Shown: positions 34,389 through 42,666 of the stretch, one piece after another
Position numbering within the stretch: the first letter of the stretch is position 1
Layout: each line of letters begins with the position of its first letter
DNA from: Pseudoclavibacter sp. AY1H1
GTDB lineage: Bacteria > Actinomycetota > Actinomycetes > Actinomycetales > Microbacteriaceae
Reading direction: 5' to 3'
Length of the DNA stretch: 64,000 bases
Assembly (NCBI RefSeq): GCF_002931055.1
Contig: NZ_PSXX01000004.1
Coordinates: 1 to 64,000 of the forward strand
Position numbers and translations under genes: made by a program
Notes under the pieces: generated by a model
Seen by the model: the letters and a program-made list of their open reading frames with translations, nothing else
The model's database searches: none
What the model was told of the DNA's origin: nothing

Positions 34389-35690
34389 CTAGAGGCGGTC
34401 TGCGAGCTGACGGATGAGGGAGTGCTGGCGGCGGACCTGCTCGATGGAGCGCCACGGTTCGCGCTCGCCCTCGTATTCGCTCGAGAGGTAGCCCGTGTAC
34501 CCGGCGTCCTTGAGGGCCTTGAGCACCGGCTCCCAGGGGATCTGCTGGTCCTCGAGGCGCTCGTCGATGTCGTGGAACTTGGCCTGGATGAACACGACGT
34601 GCTCGATGATTCCGGCGATGTCGGCCGGGTCGACGCCGATGCCGTCGAGGAAGTCGGGGCGCTTGCCCGGCAGCTCGCCCGGACGCAGCGGTATCGGCCT
34701 GTCCTGGAAGATGCCGGTGTCGAGGAGCAGCCCGAAGTGCTTCGTGCCGGTGCGCGTGATGAGCGCGATGTAGTCATCCACGACCTCGTGCTTGATGGGC
34801 GTCGGCGAGTGGATCTCCGGGCAGATGATGACGTCGAGTTCCTCGGCGAGGGGAAGGCTCAGCTCGACGGCTTCCGTCCAGCTGTGGTGCGGCACGAGGT
34901 CGCTCGTGACGACCCCGATCTTCGGGCGCACGAACCTGAAGCCGAGCCGCTTGGCGAGGCGCAGGTCGCGCTGCAGGATCTCGGCGCCCTCCGCCGCGGT
35001 GAGGTCGCGCGCCTGCGCTCCGCTCGAGAAGAGCCGCGTGTCGATCCAGGAGCCGTAGTTCGTCGGCTCGAGCGAGTACTTGTCGAGCAGCGCGAACCAC
35101 TCGTCGACCCAGTCGTCGCTCGGGTTGGGGTAGTTGGGGATGTGCCCCTCGCCGAGGATCTCGACGCCGGTGGCGCCGAGGTCGGCGATCGAGCGCAGCG
35201 CGGTCTCGAGGTCCATGACGGTGCCGTAGTCGCCCATGTAGCTGTAAAGGGAGACGCCGTATGCGAACTGGGCGCCTTCTGCCTCGGGCGTGAGGGTGAC
35301 GTGCTTCGTCACCTGGTAGCGGCTCGGCTGGTGCTCGAGCGGGATGTACGACATCCGCAGGCGCAGGTCGACCGAGAGCTCGTGCACGCCGTCCGGCAGG
35401 CCACCCTCGAGGGGGACGGTGACGGTGGCGGGTTCGTCGAGCTGCCAGCGCACATCCTTCGACACCCACAGCTCCTCGAGCGTGTACGTGTTCCCCTGGA
35501 GCGTCCAGAGCGGGACGGTCGGGTCCACGTCGACGACGCCGGGGATCTCAACGCCGACCCCGTCGATGAGCGAGGCCGCCATGCCGCGGTACGACGGCAT
35601 GCGGAGCTGGAATTGGAACCCGGTGACCGTGTCGCCCTCGCGCACGTTGCGGAAGCCGACGGACTGGATGAGGTCTCTCTCGAGAAGCAT
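34389..35690 (-). CDS. natural beta-alpha fusion of a C-deglycosidase-like enzyme (fusion A)
   Basis: A 433-residue single chain. Residues 1-135 are a DUF6379 beta domain (FQLRMPSYRGMAASLIDGV, TYTLEEL, MSYIPLEHQ); 140-433 are a TIM-barrel alpha domain starting at FAYGVSLYSYMGDYG. Metal-site residues: Glu in ICPEIHSP, Asp in LLLDTGIF and Glu in SSEYEGE. The usual VHAKF histidine is replaced by Gln (FIQAKFHDID), which may alter metal binding or specificity. It heads the 35690-26679 operon, with a CTTATG/CATAAG inverted repeat just upstream. Confidence 0.8.
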   Translation of the reverse strand: MLLERDLIQSVGFRNVREGDTVTGFQFQLRMPSYRGMAASLIDGVGVEIPGVVDVDPTVPLWTLQGNTYTLEELWVSKDVRWQLDEPATVTVPLEGGLPDGVHELSVDLRLRMSYIPLEHQPSRYQVTKHVTLTPEAEGAQFAYGVSLYSYMGDYGTVMDLETALRSIADLGATGVEILGEGHIPNYPNPSDDWVDEWFALLDKYSLEPTNYGSWIDTRLFSSGAQARDLTAAEGAEILQRDLRLAKRLGFRFVRPKIGVVTSDLVPHHSWTEAVELSLPLAEELDVIICPEIHSPTPIKHEVVDDYIALITRTGTKHFGLLLDTGIFQDRPIPLRPGELPGKRPDFLDGIGVDPADIAGIIEHVVFIQAKFHDIDERLEDQQIPWEPVLKALKDAGYTGYLSSEYEGEREPWRSIEQVRRQHSLIRQLADRL

Positions 35691-35719
35691 CGTTGCTCAC
35701 TCTCTGTGTCTGTGCGTCC

Positions 35720-35752
35720 ACTCTACGCACTTATGTCGGTTTCAGTCATAAG
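35720..35752 (-). promoter_or_regulatory. promoter region with CTTATG-N11-CATAAG inverted repeat
   Basis: An inverted repeat CTTATG (35730-35735) and CATAAG (35747-35752) surrounds the likely promoter of the fusion-A operon. On the minus strand GACATAAG is followed by TAGAGT (35720-35725), a fair -10 box. No good -35 is visible, which fits an activator- or repressor-controlled promoter. GACATAAG is shared with other catabolic promoters in the window. Confidence 0.5.
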
Positions 35753-35889
35753 AAAGACTGATGCGCGCCTTAGGTGCTGCGGATGCGGGCGGGCCGGCCG
35801 CAAGAGCGGCGCCCGAGCATCCGGAATCCGCCGCCGCACGGCCGCCGCCCGGCCGCCCTCGCCTCAGTCGGTCCGCACACCTGGGGCTT

Positions 35890-36665
35890 GTGCACCTGCG
35901 GCTTGTGCACCTGCGGGCGCCCTTTCGCCTGCGCAACCCCCAGGCCTGCGCAGCACCCCGCCCACGCGCTCACAGACCTGTGCCTTCCGCACCTGCGGGC
36001 ACCCCTCCGCCTCCACAACCCCCAGGTCTACGCAGAACCCCGTCCACGCGCCCACAGACCTGGGCCATGCGCACCTTCGGGAGCCCCACAGCCTGCGCAA
36101 CCCCCAGGTCTGCGCAGAACCCCATCCACGCGCCCACAGACCTGGGCCCTGCGCACCTTCGGGAGCCCCACAGCCTGCACAACGCCCAGGTCTACGCAGA
36201 TCCCTGCCCGCGCGCCCACGCGCCCAGCAGACCTGGGCCACGCGCACCTCCGGGAGCGCCACAGCCTGCACAACACCCAGGTCTACGCAGATCCCTGCCC
36301 GCGCGCCCACGCGCCCAGCAGACCTGGGCCACGCGCACCTCCGGGAGCGCCCCACAGCCTGCACAACCCCCAGGTCTGCGCAGCACCCCGCCCACGCGCC
36401 CACAGACCTGGGCCACGCGCACCTCCGGGAGCGCCCCACAGCCTGCACAACCCTCAGGTCTCCGCAGAACCCCGCCCACGCGCGCGCCTCCCCGCGCCCA
36501 CACGCCCACAGACCTTGGCCTTGCGCACTTACCGGAGCCCCACAGCCTGCGCAACCCCCAGGTCTCCGCAGATCCCTGCCCGCGCGCACACGCGCCCGGC
36601 AGACCTGGGCCTTGCGCACCTCCGGGAGCCCCACAGCCTGCACAACCCCCAGGTCTGCGCGACGC
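35890..36665. repeat. nine-copy intergenic array, basic period 82 bp
   Basis: The unit core CCCAGGTCT recurs with AGGTCT-type anchors at 35942, 36024, 36106, 36188, 36279, 36372, 36456, 36560 and 36651 (intervals 82, 82, 82, 91, 93, 84, 104, 91). Most units also carry AGACCTGGG further on, so each can fold into a stem of about 9 bp extended by TGCGCA/TGCGCA. The 1133 bp between the two fusion genes hold no convincing gene. Long open frames here are artefacts of G+C-rich repeats. Confidence 0.85.
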
Positions 36666-36739
36666 CCGAGACCACACATACCTGCACCTCCACCCACTCC
36701 CGGCATCTCCGCCCGCGCCTCCGCCCACTCCCTCCAAGC

Positions 36740-36799
36740 GCAGATGTGGGGGTTGCGCATGTGAATCACCGGATTCACGTACGCAACCCCCACATCTGC
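36740..36799 (-). terminator. 18-bp perfect palindrome at the end of the ABC-fusion operon
   Basis: GCAGATGTGGGGGTTGCG (36740-36757) pairs perfectly with 36782-36799; an inner GTGAATC/GATTCAC stem (36761-36767 with 36772-36778) tops it. It lies 25 bp past the stop at 36824. Its arm CGCAACCCCCA.ATCTGC resembles the unit of the adjacent nine-copy array, which may have arisen from it. Confidence 0.8.
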
Positions 36800-36823
36800 T
36801 CAGCTCAGAGTGCGGCTGGCGGC

Positions 36824-38326
36824 TCAGGCCAGCGCCTGCACCTCCCGCATGCTGCGGCGGATGAGCGCGTGCTGGCGCTGCACGAGCACAAGCGGGTCGA
36901 CCTCGCCGAGGTCAGCGAAGGCGTGGCCCTCCCACTCGCTCGACATGTAGCCGGAGAAGCCGCCGCGCACGAACTCCTCGGTGATCGCGCGGTAGTCAAT
37001 CGCCGGCTCGTCGCCGTGCTCGTCGATGTCGTAGAACTTGGCGTGCACGTGCAGGATCTGCGGCATGATGTCCGACCACTCGCGCACATCCACGCGGCCC
37101 TGCATGTTGAAGGACAGGTGCGCGAGCGAGCCGAGGATGCCCGGGTTGATGCCACGCCCCTCGAGGTACGCGATGAACGCCTGCTGGCGCTCGCGCATGG
37201 GCACATCGGTGCGCCAGATCTCCTGGAGCTTCTCCACCGCGGCGTCGTCGAGGCCGCGCTTCTTCACCGAGCGCAGCAGCGTCGGCGCCATGCTGTGCAT
37301 CGTCGACGAGAAGTCGGCGACGAAGCCGAGCAGCGGGGAGTCGAACTCCTCGAAGACCTCGCGCACCTTCACGATGGGCTCGGCGTTCGGCCCGAGGGGC
37401 GCGTGGATCTCGTAGCCGAGCTTGAGGTTCAAGCGCTCCGCGATGGGCAGGATGCGCCGCAGCAGCTCCGGCTTCGCGCTCTGGATGCGCACGAGCGGGA
37501 AGTCGAGCTTCTTCGCCGACTGCAGCAGCGTCTCGGTGAACTCGAACTCCTCGTCGAGGCTCATGTCGCGCGACCGGTTGCGGCCCATGTCGAGGTTCGC
37601 GCCGAACGAGCTGGCGTCGAAGCCGTACTTGTCGAACGCGCTGCGCCACTTCGCGACGAACTCGTCGGAGACGTGCGGGTACGTGGGCACCATCTGGGAG
37701 GCGACGATCTCGATGCCGGGCCCGATGCCGAGCTCGGCGACGCGCGCCAGAAGGGAGTCGAAGTCGTACCAGCCCGCCGCGAACTCGGCCGTTGCCGAGT
37801 AGAGGGTGAGGCCGAGCTTGAAGGGGTCGCTGTCGCGGGGCTCGGCGAACTCGCCGAGTGCATCCGCCGCCGACGCCTCGAAGTACGGGGTGGTCGCAGC
37901 CTCGACGGCCTCGCTCGCGACGAGCGTGCGGGTCACGTCGACGTGGTTCGGGACGTAGAGGCCCGGCTCGGTCTCGCTGCCCGGCTTGATCTGCATGTAC
38001 GGCAGTCGCAGGTCGGCGACGAGGCGGACCTCGTGCTCGCTGCCATCCGCGATCGGCTCGTCGAGTTCGACGACGAGGCGCGGGCGGTCCTGCAGGAACC
38101 ACAGCACCTCCGACTGCTCGGCGATCTCGTCGAGGCGGTAGCTCTCGCCACGGTGCTCGAGGCGCAGCTTCGAGGCGTCGATCGCGGCGCCGTCGATCTC
38201 AAGGGCGAGGCCCGTGACCGAGGAGAGCCAAACGCTGCGGTACCAGGGCAGCTGCAGGCTGAGCGCTGCGCCATCCGGGTGGGGGAAGAGGCTCTGCTCG
38301 CTGAGCAGGGTGTCTTGCGTTGCCAT
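36824..38326 (-). CDS. natural beta-alpha fusion of a C-deglycosidase-like enzyme (fusion B)
   Basis: A 500-residue chain: beta domain at 1-130 (LQLPWYRSVWLSSVTGLAL, LWFLQDRPR, LPYMQIKPG), an Ala/Glu-rich linker at about 132-165, and an alpha domain at 166-500. The alpha domain has the full metal set GYEIHAP, FVADFSS, LHVHAKFYDID and SSEWEGHAF. It is clearly paralogous over its whole length to the separate genes at 28928 and 29344. It follows the ABC permeases by 15 bp, linking uptake and cleavage. The linker suggests an established two-domain enzyme rather than a frameshift accident. Confidence 0.82.
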   Translation of the reverse strand: MATQDTLLSEQSLFPHPDGAALSLQLPWYRSVWLSSVTGLALEIDGAAIDASKLRLEHRGESYRLDEIAEQSEVLWFLQDRPRLVVELDEPIADGSEHEVRLVADLRLPYMQIKPGSETEPGLYVPNHVDVTRTLVASEAVEAATTPYFEASAADALGEFAEPRDSDPFKLGLTLYSATAEFAAGWYDFDSLLARVAELGIGPGIEIVASQMVPTYPHVSDEFVAKWRSAFDKYGFDASSFGANLDMGRNRSRDMSLDEEFEFTETLLQSAKKLDFPLVRIQSAKPELLRRILPIAERLNLKLGYEIHAPLGPNAEPIVKVREVFEEFDSPLLGFVADFSSTMHSMAPTLLRSVKKRGLDDAAVEKLQEIWRTDVPMRERQQAFIAYLEGRGINPGILGSLAHLSFNMQGRVDVREWSDIMPQILHVHAKFYDIDEHGDEPAIDYRAITEEFVRGGFSGYMSSEWEGHAFADLGEVDPLVLVQRQHALIRRSMREVQALA

Positions 38327-38341
38327 GTGGGGTCTCGATTC

Positions 38342-39178
38342 CTAGTGCTTGAGTCCGCCTGCGAAGCCCTGCATGAACTGCTTCTGGGCGACGAGGTAGA
38401 AGATGAGGATCGGCACCATCGAGATGATGACGATGGAGAAGATCTGGTTCCACTGCGAGACGAGCGCGCCGACGTAGTAGTACATCGCCACGGGCAACGT
38501 CTGGAAGTCGGAGCCGCCGAGGAAGATGAGCGACGTGAAGAAGTCGTTCCACACGATGAGGCCGGCGAGGATCGCGACCGTTCCGGTGGCCGGCGCCATG
38601 AGGGGGAGGATGATCTGGAAGAACACCTGCGTGGGGCTCGCCCCGTCGAGGGCCGCAGCCTCCTCGTAGTCGGTGCCGAGTCCGCGGAAGAAGTTGGCGT
38701 ACAGGAAGATCGCGAGCGGGAGGAGCATCCCCGTGTAGAGCACGATCATGCCCCACAGCGAACCGGTCAGGCCGAGCGCGCGGGCCCCCATGTACAGGGG
38801 AACGGTGCCGAGCTGCGTTGGCAGGATGATCGCGATGAGGAAGATGTAGTACGACACCTGGGTCCAGCGGCGGGTGCTGCGCGTGATGACGTAGCCCGCG
38901 AGCGCCCCGAGGATCACCATGCAGAGGATCGTGCCGCCCGTGATGATGATGCTGTTGAGCAGGCCGATGAGCACGTTCGACTGCCCCGTCGCCGTCATGA
39001 CGTTGGCGAAGTTCTCGACCGTCCACGTTGCGGGGAGCTCGGTGGCAGAGGTTGAGAAGACCTCCTGGTCGCTCTTGAACGCAGTGATGACGAGGAAGTA
39101 GAACGGCAGCAGGAACACGATGGCGACGAGCCAGACCGCGACTTCCCTGATCAGCGTGAGCTTGGTGTACCTGAACAT
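38342..39178 (-). CDS. ABC sugar transporter permease (MalG/inner-membrane component 2)
   Basis: A 278-residue integral membrane protein with six predicted helices and the ATPase-contact EAA loop seen as EEAAALDGASPTQVFFQIILP. It belongs to the carbohydrate-uptake CUT1 group. It starts 2 bp after the companion permease stop. No ATPase gene is in the window; CUT1 systems of actinobacteria commonly borrow a shared MsiK-type ATPase. Confidence 0.9.
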   Translation of the reverse strand: MFRYTKLTLIREVAVWLVAIVFLLPFYFLVITAFKSDQEVFSTSATELPATWTVENFANVMTATGQSNVLIGLLNSIIITGGTILCMVILGALAGYVITRSTRRWTQVSYYIFLIAIILPTQLGTVPLYMGARALGLTGSLWGMIVLYTGMLLPLAIFLYANFFRGLGTDYEEAAALDGASPTQVFFQIILPLMAPATGTVAILAGLIVWNDFFTSLIFLGGSDFQTLPVAMYYYVGALVSQWNQIFSIVIISMVPILIFYLVAQKQFMQGFAGGLKH

Positions 39179-39179
39179 G

Positions 39180-40154
39180 TCAGCGTCCCTTCTCGGGGCG
39201 TTCGGCCGTGAGCTTCTGCTGGAGGACGGCGAAGATGAGGATGATGACGGTGAGGATGAGCGCGAGCGCCGCTCCGTAGCCGAAGTTGCCGAGCGAGAAG
39301 GTCTGCTTGTAGACCTCCGTCGCGAGCGTCTCCGTGGCGCCTGCCGGCCCTCCGCCCGTGAGGGCCATGACCTGGTCGAAGATGCGCAGCCCGTTGACGA
39401 GTCCGAGCGTCGTCGCGATGGCGACGGCCGAGCGGATCGAGGGGAGCGTGATGTACCAGAAGCGCTGGAGCATGCTGGCGCCGTCGATGGCGGCGGCCTC
39501 TTCGATCTCGACGGGCACGCTGGCGAGGCCGGCGATGTAGATGACCATCGTGAAGCCCGTGTTCTGCCAGACGATGACGATGAGGACCGCCCAGATCGAC
39601 CACTGCGGGTCTGCCAGCCAGGCCTTCTGGTATTCGGCGAAGCCGAGCATCCCGAGGAACGCGTTGAGCGGGCCGTTGAACTCGAAGATGAACTTCCAGA
39701 TGTAGGCGACCGCGAGCGGGCTGAGCACCACCGGCATGAAGAACAGGGTGCGGAGGATGTAGCGCGTCTTGAGCCCGCGGTTGAGTGCGAGGGCCAGGAT
39801 GAGGCCGGCGATGTTGGTGAGGATGACCGAGCCGAACGCGAGGAACAGCGTGTTGCCGACGGCGCCGATCTTGCTCGGGTCGGCGAAGATGTCGGCGAAG
39901 TTGTCGAACCCGACGAACGTGAACGAGCCGATGCCAGACCAGTTCGTGAACGCGAAGAAGCCTCCGGCGGCGGTCGCGGCGTAGTGGATGAACGCCACGA
40001 GCACGAGGCCGGGCAGCACCCACCACCAGTGACCGAATTGGAGAAGGGGACGCCCCTTGCGGGGGAGGGCGGCTTTCTTGCCACCCTCCCCCGTGGGCGA
40101 CTGGTCTTCAGCAGCTGACTCGGTCTTGCCGTCGCTGTGCAGTGTCGCAGTCAT
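39180..40154 (-). CDS. ABC sugar transporter permease (MalF/UgpA component 1)
   Basis: A 324-residue membrane protein. A hydrophilic N-terminus of about 40 residues precedes six helices, and the EAA loop is EEAAAIDGASMLQRFWYITLP. It is the CUT1 partner of the gene at 38342. The ATG lies 51 bp after the binding-protein gene in the same operon. Confidence 0.9.
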   Translation of the reverse strand: MTATLHSDGKTESAAEDQSPTGEGGKKAALPRKGRPLLQFGHWWWVLPGLVLVAFIHYAATAAGGFFAFTNWSGIGSFTFVGFDNFADIFADPSKIGAVGNTLFLAFGSVILTNIAGLILALALNRGLKTRYILRTLFFMPVVLSPLAVAYIWKFIFEFNGPLNAFLGMLGFAEYQKAWLADPQWSIWAVLIVIVWQNTGFTMVIYIAGLASVPVEIEEAAAIDGASMLQRFWYITLPSIRSAVAIATTLGLVNGLRIFDQVMALTGGGPAGATETLATEVYKQTFSLGNFGYGAALALILTVIILIFAVLQQKLTAERPEKGR

Positions 40155-40205
40155 GAACTGGCTCCTTTGCTACGTGTGGATGCGGTGGGTGCCTGACCTT
40201 GGAGG

Positions 40206-41498
40206 TCAGCTGTCCCAGGCCGCATCCATTGCCGAGAGGACGCCGTCGACCGTGGTCTGACCGGTGAAGAGGCCCTGGACGCCCTTCTGCAGCTCGTCGT
40301 AGACGGCCTGGTTCGGCCAGAGGCTGTTCGGCAGCGGCGTGTAGGAGCCGTCGGTGAGGACCTGCTCGACGCTCGCGTACGCGGAGCCTTCGAATTGGTA
40401 GTTCTCGATGCCGGAGACGGGGAGCGCACCGGACACGTCGGAGAAGAGCTTCGCGCCCTCGTCACCCGCGACCCAGTCGAGGAACGCCTGGGCGGCCTCC
40501 TGCTTGTCGCTTGCCGCGTTGATGGAGAGCGAGTAGTTGGAGCTGGCGAGCACGTACGGCTTGCCGCCGTCAGCGGACGGGAAGGGCTCGATGGAGAAGT
40601 CGAGGTCCGGGTTGGCCTCGGCCAGCTCGTTGGCGGAGGAACCGGGGAGGAAACCACCGAGCGACGTGCCCTGCGTGATGTTGTTCGTGATGACGTCGAA
40701 GCCAGCACCCTCGGCACCAGGCTGGAAGCAGCCCGCATCCTTGAGGTCGATGATCGTCTCGAGCGTGTCCTTCCAGCCCTGCGAGTCGGCGAAGGTGACG
40801 TCGCCGGCTTCGCGCTGCTCGTTCCAGTCGGGAGTCTCCGCGTAGACGCGGGTGGCCGAGATCGACATGGCGGTCATCCCCGTGTTGGGGCCTGCGGCAC
40901 CGGCGATGACGATCATCGACTTGCCCTGCGAGGTGAGGTCGCCGCACTTGCCGATGAGCTCGGCCGTGTCCGCGGGGTAGCTGGTCACGCCAGCGGCCTC
41001 CGCCGAGGAGTTGCTGTAGACGAAGCCTGCGACGGTGAAGTCGACGGGCTGCGCGAGCACCTGGTCCTCGTAGGTGTAGAGCGCCTCGCTGCCGTCGGGG
41101 ATGACACCGGATGCGGTCTCGCCGAGGGGTGCGAGGAAGCCCGCCTCGCCGAGGCTGAGGACCGCCTGGCCCTGGCCCGATCCGGGGGCCGTCTGGATGA
41201 CGTCCGGGGCGTTGCCCGCCTGGAGCTGCGTGCGGAGCGTCTCGCCGTAGCGGTCGTTCGGCTGCGGGTTGAGCGTGATCGTCACGTCCGGGTTGGCTTC
41301 CATGTACGCGTTGGCGAGCGCCTCGTACGGGTTCTCGAGGTTGTTCGAGGTTGCGTAGGTGAGGGAGAACTCGGTGGCGCCGCCGCCTGCGGTGTCGCCG
41401 CCGCCGCCGCTTGCGCAACCGGAGAGAGCGAGGACACCGGCAACCGGGAGGGCGAGTGCTGCGCTGAGGCGCATCCGCTGGTTACGGGAGTGAGACAT
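40206..41498 (-). CDS. sugar ABC transporter substrate-binding lipoprotein
   Basis: A 430-residue CUT1 solute-binding protein. The signal peptide has a basic start, a hydrophobic core and the lipobox LALSGC with lipidated C28, then a flexible Gly/Ser stretch. The mature part shows the usual N-terminal lobe (ALANAYMEANPDVTITLNPQ) and hinge segments. It captures the glycoside or sugar outside the cell. The ATG at 41498 has AAAGG upstream. First gene of the minus-strand operon SBP-permease-permease-fusion B. Confidence 0.9.
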   Translation of the reverse strand: MSHSRNQRMRLSAALALPVAGVLALSGCASGGGGDTAGGGATEFSLTYATSNNLENPYEALANAYMEANPDVTITLNPQPNDRYGETLRTQLQAGNAPDVIQTAPGSGQGQAVLSLGEAGFLAPLGETASGVIPDGSEALYTYEDQVLAQPVDFTVAGFVYSNSSAEAAGVTSYPADTAELIGKCGDLTSQGKSMIVIAGAAGPNTGMTAMSISATRVYAETPDWNEQREAGDVTFADSQGWKDTLETIIDLKDAGCFQPGAEGAGFDVITNNITQGTSLGGFLPGSSANELAEANPDLDFSIEPFPSADGGKPYVLASSNYSLSINAASDKQEAAQAFLDWVAGDEGAKLFSDVSGALPVSGIENYQFEGSAYASVEQVLTDGSYTPLPNSLWPNQAVYDELQKGVQGLFTGQTTVDGVLSAMDAAWDS

Positions 41499-41690
41499 TT
41501 TTTGCCTTTCTTGACAGCGTTGTCGAAGATCCTCCGGCCGTACCGGAGCTGGGTTCAGTCTGGCAGGCTTGTGCGCAAAACACACATAAGTAGTTGCGAT
41601 GCTCCGCATAACTCACGGCCCGGAACCCGCCGAGCGCATCACCGAGACGGATATGCTGGCGCCACACCCCCGATCCGGAGGCACAACGAC
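41499..41690. promoter_or_regulatory. divergent control region between the ABC operon and LysR
   Basis: It contains a CTCCGG-N5-CCGGAG inverted repeat (41532-41548) in the leader of the binding-protein gene and a CACATAAG element (41583-41590) related to the GACATAAG motif. A TATGCT box (41652-41657) could be the -10 of the LysR gene. Precise sites cannot be assigned. Confidence 0.35.
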
Positions 41691-42629
41691 GTGACCACAG
41701 AAACACCGCTCTCCAGGCTCGACCTCAACCTGCTCGTCTCACTCGACGCCCTCCTCACGGAACGCAGCGTCACCAGAGCGGCAGAGCGACTGCACCTCAG
41801 CCAACCCGCGCTCAGCGCATCCCTCGGTCGTCTTCGCACGCACTTCAACGACAAGATCCTCGCCCGCACCGGCAACACGTACGAGCTGACACCCCTCGCC
41901 GTGCGCCTCAGCGAGCTCACCGCCACAGCCCTCGACTCGGCCAGGCGCGTCTTCGACAGCCAAGCCGAATGGAACCCGACGCAGTCGACCCGCGAGTTCA
42001 CGGTGCTCGGCTCCGACTACGGCTTCGCGACCATCGGCGCCGCCGTCTCCAAGCTCGCCGCCGAGACCGCCCCGGGCGTGCGCTTCCGGTTCCGGATGCA
42101 CAACCCGTCCATCGTTGAGGACGCCATCGCGCAGCTCCGCTCGGTCGACGCCATGATGATCCCCCACGGCTTCCTCAGCGACCTCCCATACAACGACCTC
42201 TTCACCGACGAGTGGCGCATCATCTGCACCGACGACAACCCGCACGTCGGCGAGCAGATCACGATGGAGAACATCGCCGAGCTGCCGTGGGTGTTCAACT
42301 ACCTCTCCCGGTCGGCGTTCACCTCGGCGAGCAGGCAGATCCGCGAACTCGGCATCGAGCCGACCGTGGCCGCCGTCGTCGAGGGCTTCCACGTGCTCCC
42401 CCACTTCGTCGAAGGCACCAACCGGCTCGCCCTCATGCAGAAGCGGCTCACCGACGTGCTCATCCCGAGCGAGGGATTCCGCGTGCTCGAGCCGCCCTTC
42501 GACGCGACCCCCATCTCGGCCGCCCTCTGGTGGCATCCCACCCACAACAGCGACCCAGAGCACGCGTGGATGCGCCGCCTCTTCGCGCAAGCCGGCGAGG
42601 CCATGCAGGCGGAGGTCGGCGCGGCGTAG
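41691..42629 (+). CDS. LysR-family transcriptional regulator
   Basis: A 312-residue regulator: N-terminal winged HTH (about residues 8-67, with SVTRAAERLHLSQPALSASLGRL) and a periplasmic-binding-like effector domain. It resembles the NodD/PcpR-like branch that senses aromatic compounds. The GTG start at 41691 is supported by GGAGG 10 nt upstream; no ATG fits. It is divergent from the ABC importer and adjacent to the aromatic operon, so either or both may be targets. Confidence 0.85.
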   Translation: MTTETPLSRLDLNLLVSLDALLTERSVTRAAERLHLSQPALSASLGRLRTHFNDKILARTGNTYELTPLAVRLSELTATALDSARRVFDSQAEWNPTQSTREFTVLGSDYGFATIGAAVSKLAAETAPGVRFRFRMHNPSIVEDAIAQLRSVDAMMIPHGFLSDLPYNDLFTDEWRIICTDDNPHVGEQITMENIAELPWVFNYLSRSAFTSASRQIRELGIEPTVAAVVEGFHVLPHFVEGTNRLALMQKRLTDVLIPSEGFRVLEPPFDATPISAALWWHPTHNSDPEHAWMRRLFAQAGEAMQAEVGAA

Positions 42630-42666
42630 GCGGCAGGCCGGCGCGGCGCTTCCTCGAATCCACTGG

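Noticed and set aside
35864-36793. Long open frames on both strands through the 82-bp array, encoding repetitive Ala/Gly/Cys/Arg- or Pro-rich proteins
   Set aside because: Frames are open in several phases because stop codons are rare in the G+C-rich unit; there is no ribosome site and the composition follows the DNA repeat.
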